Below, piece after piece: positions 35,591 through 37,739 of a DNA stretch of 37,739 nucleotides. Location of the stretch: positions 1-37,739 of the forward strand of contig JAIXOJ010000197.1 in the NCBI GenBank assembly GCA_027486835.1, given 5' to 3'. A program made the position numbers and the translations under genes. Position 1 is the stretch's first letter. Every line of letters begins with the position of its first letter. The notes beneath the pieces were generated by a model. That model saw only the letters and a program-made list of their open reading frames with translations, was not told where the DNA came from and did no database searches. Source of the DNA: Chitinophagaceae bacterium. GTDB lineage: Bacteria > Bacteroidota > Bacteroidia > Chitinophagales > Chitinophagaceae.

Positions 35591-35954
35591 GGCTTAAAAA
35601 TTTATGGGGAGTAAATAATCAAATTTCATGCAAAGGCGAAAAGAGGTATTAAGAAACGGAGTGAATGGGCGATCGCAACAATAAATAATCGTGCCAACAT
35701 GTGGGAATAAGCATTTTTTATCACTGACTATAACTTTGTTTCAGGTTTAATGGATGGATACAATCAAGGCTTGAGCGAAAACTTTTATGCACCCATACTT
35801 AGTTACAGTGGGTTAGCAAGCTTATTCATCTTACGCCGCTTCGAATTTGTCAATAACTCATAACTCCATTTCAACCCGTATAGAAATAATACCTAACAGT
35901 TTGCACTAACCTCTTAATACTTACCTATGAACCAACACTGCTATTTTTGACCGC
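35591..35954. other. Divergent intergenic region between the DUF6515-like gene and lnt
   Basis: About 360 AT-rich bases without a gene. It must hold both outward promoters; the only clear match is the TATTTTTG box before lnt. Confidence 0.6.
35942..35949 (+). promoter_or_regulatory. Possible -7 promoter box of lnt
   Basis: TATTTTTG is a perfect TAnnTTTG match and is followed by ACCGC and then the lnt ATG, the same 5-base distance as at gldF. No good -33 element is seen at 19-21 bases. Confidence 0.4.
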
Positions 35955-37535
35955 ATGAAAAAGCAGCAGTATTGGGTATTAAGCTTATTATCAGGATTGT
36001 TATTGTTTGGGGCTTGGCCTGTTTCTCCGCTTTGTATGCTCATTTTTATTGCATTAGTACCCTTATTGGTGCTAGTAGAAAAAGTGCAAAAACCACTGTC
36101 TTTTTTGGGTTATGTTTTTGTTTCGTTGTTGATATTCAATGCTGCAACCACCTGGTGGATTTGGAACAGCACCGACATTGGTAGTGTGGCGGCTATAGTG
36201 GCCAATAGCTTACTGATGTGTTTGCCTTGGTGTGGGTTTTACTGGGTAATGAAACGGCAAGGTCGGTTGATGGGTTATTTCGCTTTAGGTAGTTTTTGGA
36301 TGCTTTTTGAATATGCCCACCTCAATTGGCAATTGAGCTGGCCCTGGCTTACGCTGGGAAATGTGTTTGCTAGCAGTACGCAATGGATACAATGGTATGA
36401 GTTTACAGGAGTAGCTGGCGGCACCTTATGGATATTGTTAGCCAACATGCTGGTAAGGATTGTTATTGGCAGATGGGTACTTCAAAGCAAACAGCGTTGG
36501 CCTTGGCTCATTGCCCTTTCTGTTGCTATTGCCCTTCCTATTTCTATATCATTATTGCTAGCAAAAAAACAACCCAAAGCAGAGATGCCTTCGGGCAATG
36601 TGGTAATGGTGCAAGCAAATATTAACCCCTACGAGAAATTTGACGAAAGCAATACCCTCAACGAATTAAACCACTTGATAGCATTGAGCGAGGCCGCCTT
36701 GGATAGTAATACCCATTTGGTGGTTTGGCCCGAAACGGCCATGAGCCACCCCGTATGGCAAAACTATTTGTGGCGCGATAGTTTTTACGCACCCGTGTTT
36801 CAATGGTTGCAAAAGCACCCTAAGCTTAGTTTGTTATCAGGTATTGAAAGTTTTAAAAATTATGGGCCATTGAAAGCCACCACTTCTGCACATAAAGATG
36901 GTAGCGGGGTTAATTACTACGATGCTTTTAATACGGCAATATTGCTTCATCAGACAGACACGGCACAGCTTTACAACAAAAGCAAACTAGTGCCGGGCGT
37001 AGAGAGTATGCCCACTTTCTTAAACTTTTTAGCACCTGTATTTGAGCAGTTTGGCGGCACTACTGGCGGATATGGCAGCAGCGAAAGCAGTAGGGTGTTT
37101 CGCGTTGCGGGTAATCCTTATCAAATTGCCCCAGTAATTTGTTATGAAAGCATTTATGGCGAATATGTTTCTACTTATGTAAAAAAAGGAGCCAACATGG
37201 TTGCCATCATTACCAACGATGGATGGTGGGGAAACACTCCTGGACATAAGCAACATTTACAGTATGCTAGATTACGAGCAATAGAAACAAGAAGATGGAT
37301 TGCCCGTAGTGCCAACACGGGTATTAGCGCCGTTATAGACGATTATGGCAACATCATCACCACCCAACCTTGGGACAAAGCAGCCACCATTAAATATCCC
37401 ATCCCCACCAGTAACTATATCAGTTTTTACGTAGCAAATGGCGACTATTTGTACAAAGCAGCCTGTTTGATGGCTGCATTAATTGCAGGATGGGGCTTAC
37501 TTTTTGGCAGGAAAAAAAGACGAACGAAGCCTTAG
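35955..37535 (+). CDS. lnt: Apolipoprotein N-acyltransferase
   Basis: Lnt adds the third acyl chain to the N-terminal cysteine of lipoproteins at the periplasmic face of the inner membrane. The 526-aa protein has about six N-terminal membrane helices (to about 205), then a periplasmic nitrilase-like domain with the catalytic triad E260 in 'VVWPETAM', K344 in 'NKSKLVPGVE' and C396 in 'APVICYES', and one final helix before a basic tail. 'NDGWWGNTPGHKQHLQYARLRAIETRRW' is the usual Lnt block. It supplies mature lipoproteins such as the one at 8524-9210 and fits with the LolD ATPase in the window. Confidence 0.96.
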   Translation: MKKQQYWVLSLLSGLLLFGAWPVSPLCMLIFIALVPLLVLVEKVQKPLSFLGYVFVSLLIFNAATTWWIWNSTDIGSVAAIVANSLLMCLPWCGFYWVMKRQGRLMGYFALGSFWMLFEYAHLNWQLSWPWLTLGNVFASSTQWIQWYEFTGVAGGTLWILLANMLVRIVIGRWVLQSKQRWPWLIALSVAIALPISISLLLAKKQPKAEMPSGNVVMVQANINPYEKFDESNTLNELNHLIALSEAALDSNTHLVVWPETAMSHPVWQNYLWRDSFYAPVFQWLQKHPKLSLLSGIESFKNYGPLKATTSAHKDGSGVNYYDAFNTAILLHQTDTAQLYNKSKLVPGVESMPTFLNFLAPVFEQFGGTTGGYGSSESSRVFRVAGNPYQIAPVICYESIYGEYVSTYVKKGANMVAIITNDGWWGNTPGHKQHLQYARLRAIETRRWIARSANTGISAVIDDYGNIITTQPWDKAATIKYPIPTSNYISFYVANGDYLYKAACLMAALIAGWGLLFGRKKRRTKP

Positions 37536-37623
37536 GGATAATGCAATGAAATGGCAACAAGCATGCATTTTCAGTTTCTATTCCCTCATTAATATTGAGT
37601 GATTTGAGCGGAAAGACTTAGGA

Positions 37624-37739
37624 GGGTGTAAATTAAACTGTGTCAAGGTCAAAATTAAAGTAGACCTTTAACAGATAAATATTATGAGAGAGAAAAAAGA
37701 GACACCGTTTTCATTTGATTACGAGACAGTAAAAAACAA
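37624..37739 (+). mobile_element. Probable left end of an IS256-family-like insertion sequence (truncated by window edge)
   Basis: From about 37624 the sequence GGGTGTAAATTAAACTGTGT resembles terminal repeats of IS256-type elements, which often contain AACTGTGTC. A transposase-like start follows 60 bases later. Neither the right end nor the target duplication is in the window, so family and boundary are provisional. Confidence 0.5.
37684..37739 (+). CDS. Start of a putative transposase (5' fragment)
   Basis: The ATG at 37684 opens a frame running off the window edge; only 18 residues are visible (MREKKETPFSFDYETVKN). The 'TPF.FD.E..K' pattern resembles IS256-type transposases of Bacteroidota as I recall them. 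It lies about 60 bases inside a terminal-repeat-like sequence. With so few residues the call is tentative. Confidence 0.45.
   Translation, partial: MREKKETPFSFDYETVKN

Overview
The window comes from a Bacteroidota chromosome, most likely the Chitinophagaceae/Sphingobacteriia side. The evidence is GldF and GldG of the gliding apparatus, a C-terminal type IX secretion (T9SS) sorting domain, an AtpB with a signal peptide and long periplasmic N-terminus, a DUF6515-like secreted protein, AT-rich DNA, TAnnTTTG-type -7 promoter boxes and few Shine-Dalgarno sites. No tool was run; all family names come from reading motifs.

Layout. 1-115: the 3' end of a 5S rRNA and its terminator close an rRNA operon, followed by about 620 bp without genes. 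742-3343 (minus): gldF-gldG. 3487-6755: translation genes frr, prfA and an RlmI-like rRNA methyltransferase. 6874-10708: a small hypothetical, a CDF metal transporter with a cysteine cluster, a lipoprotein and an M20 dipeptidase. 10966-12730: a coupled AAA ATPase plus TOPRIM (DUF3226-like) pair that resembles the two-gene OLD-like anti-phage modules AbiL and PARIS. 12920-13753: scpA. 14125-16278: a large secreted beta-propeller protein with a T9SS tail.

16279-24000 is the most accessory-looking part. It holds a seven-copy 42-bp tandem repeat with palindromic junctions, an unrecognised 319-aa protein, a secreted TPR protein, a two-gene unit with an AbiEii-like nucleotidyltransferase and an unrecognised partner, a VOC protein and a secreted class C beta-lactamase-fold hydrolase. 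24151-28126 returns to housekeeping: alpha/beta hydrolase, TypA/BipA and a LolD-type ATPase. 28311-32638 (minus) is the ATP synthase cluster atpB-atpE-atpF-atpH-atpA. It ends in a strong terminator with no atpG behind it. 33052-35590 (minus) holds a flavin reductase-like protein, a class IV aminotransferase and the DUF6515-like protein. 35955-37535 is lnt. At about 37624 the window enters what looks like the left end of an IS256-type insertion sequence.

The best candidates for a little-described system are the AAA/TOPRIM pair, the nucleotidyltransferase pair and the palindromic 42-bp repeat array. All three are inferences from motifs and gene order and need homology searches and experiments.
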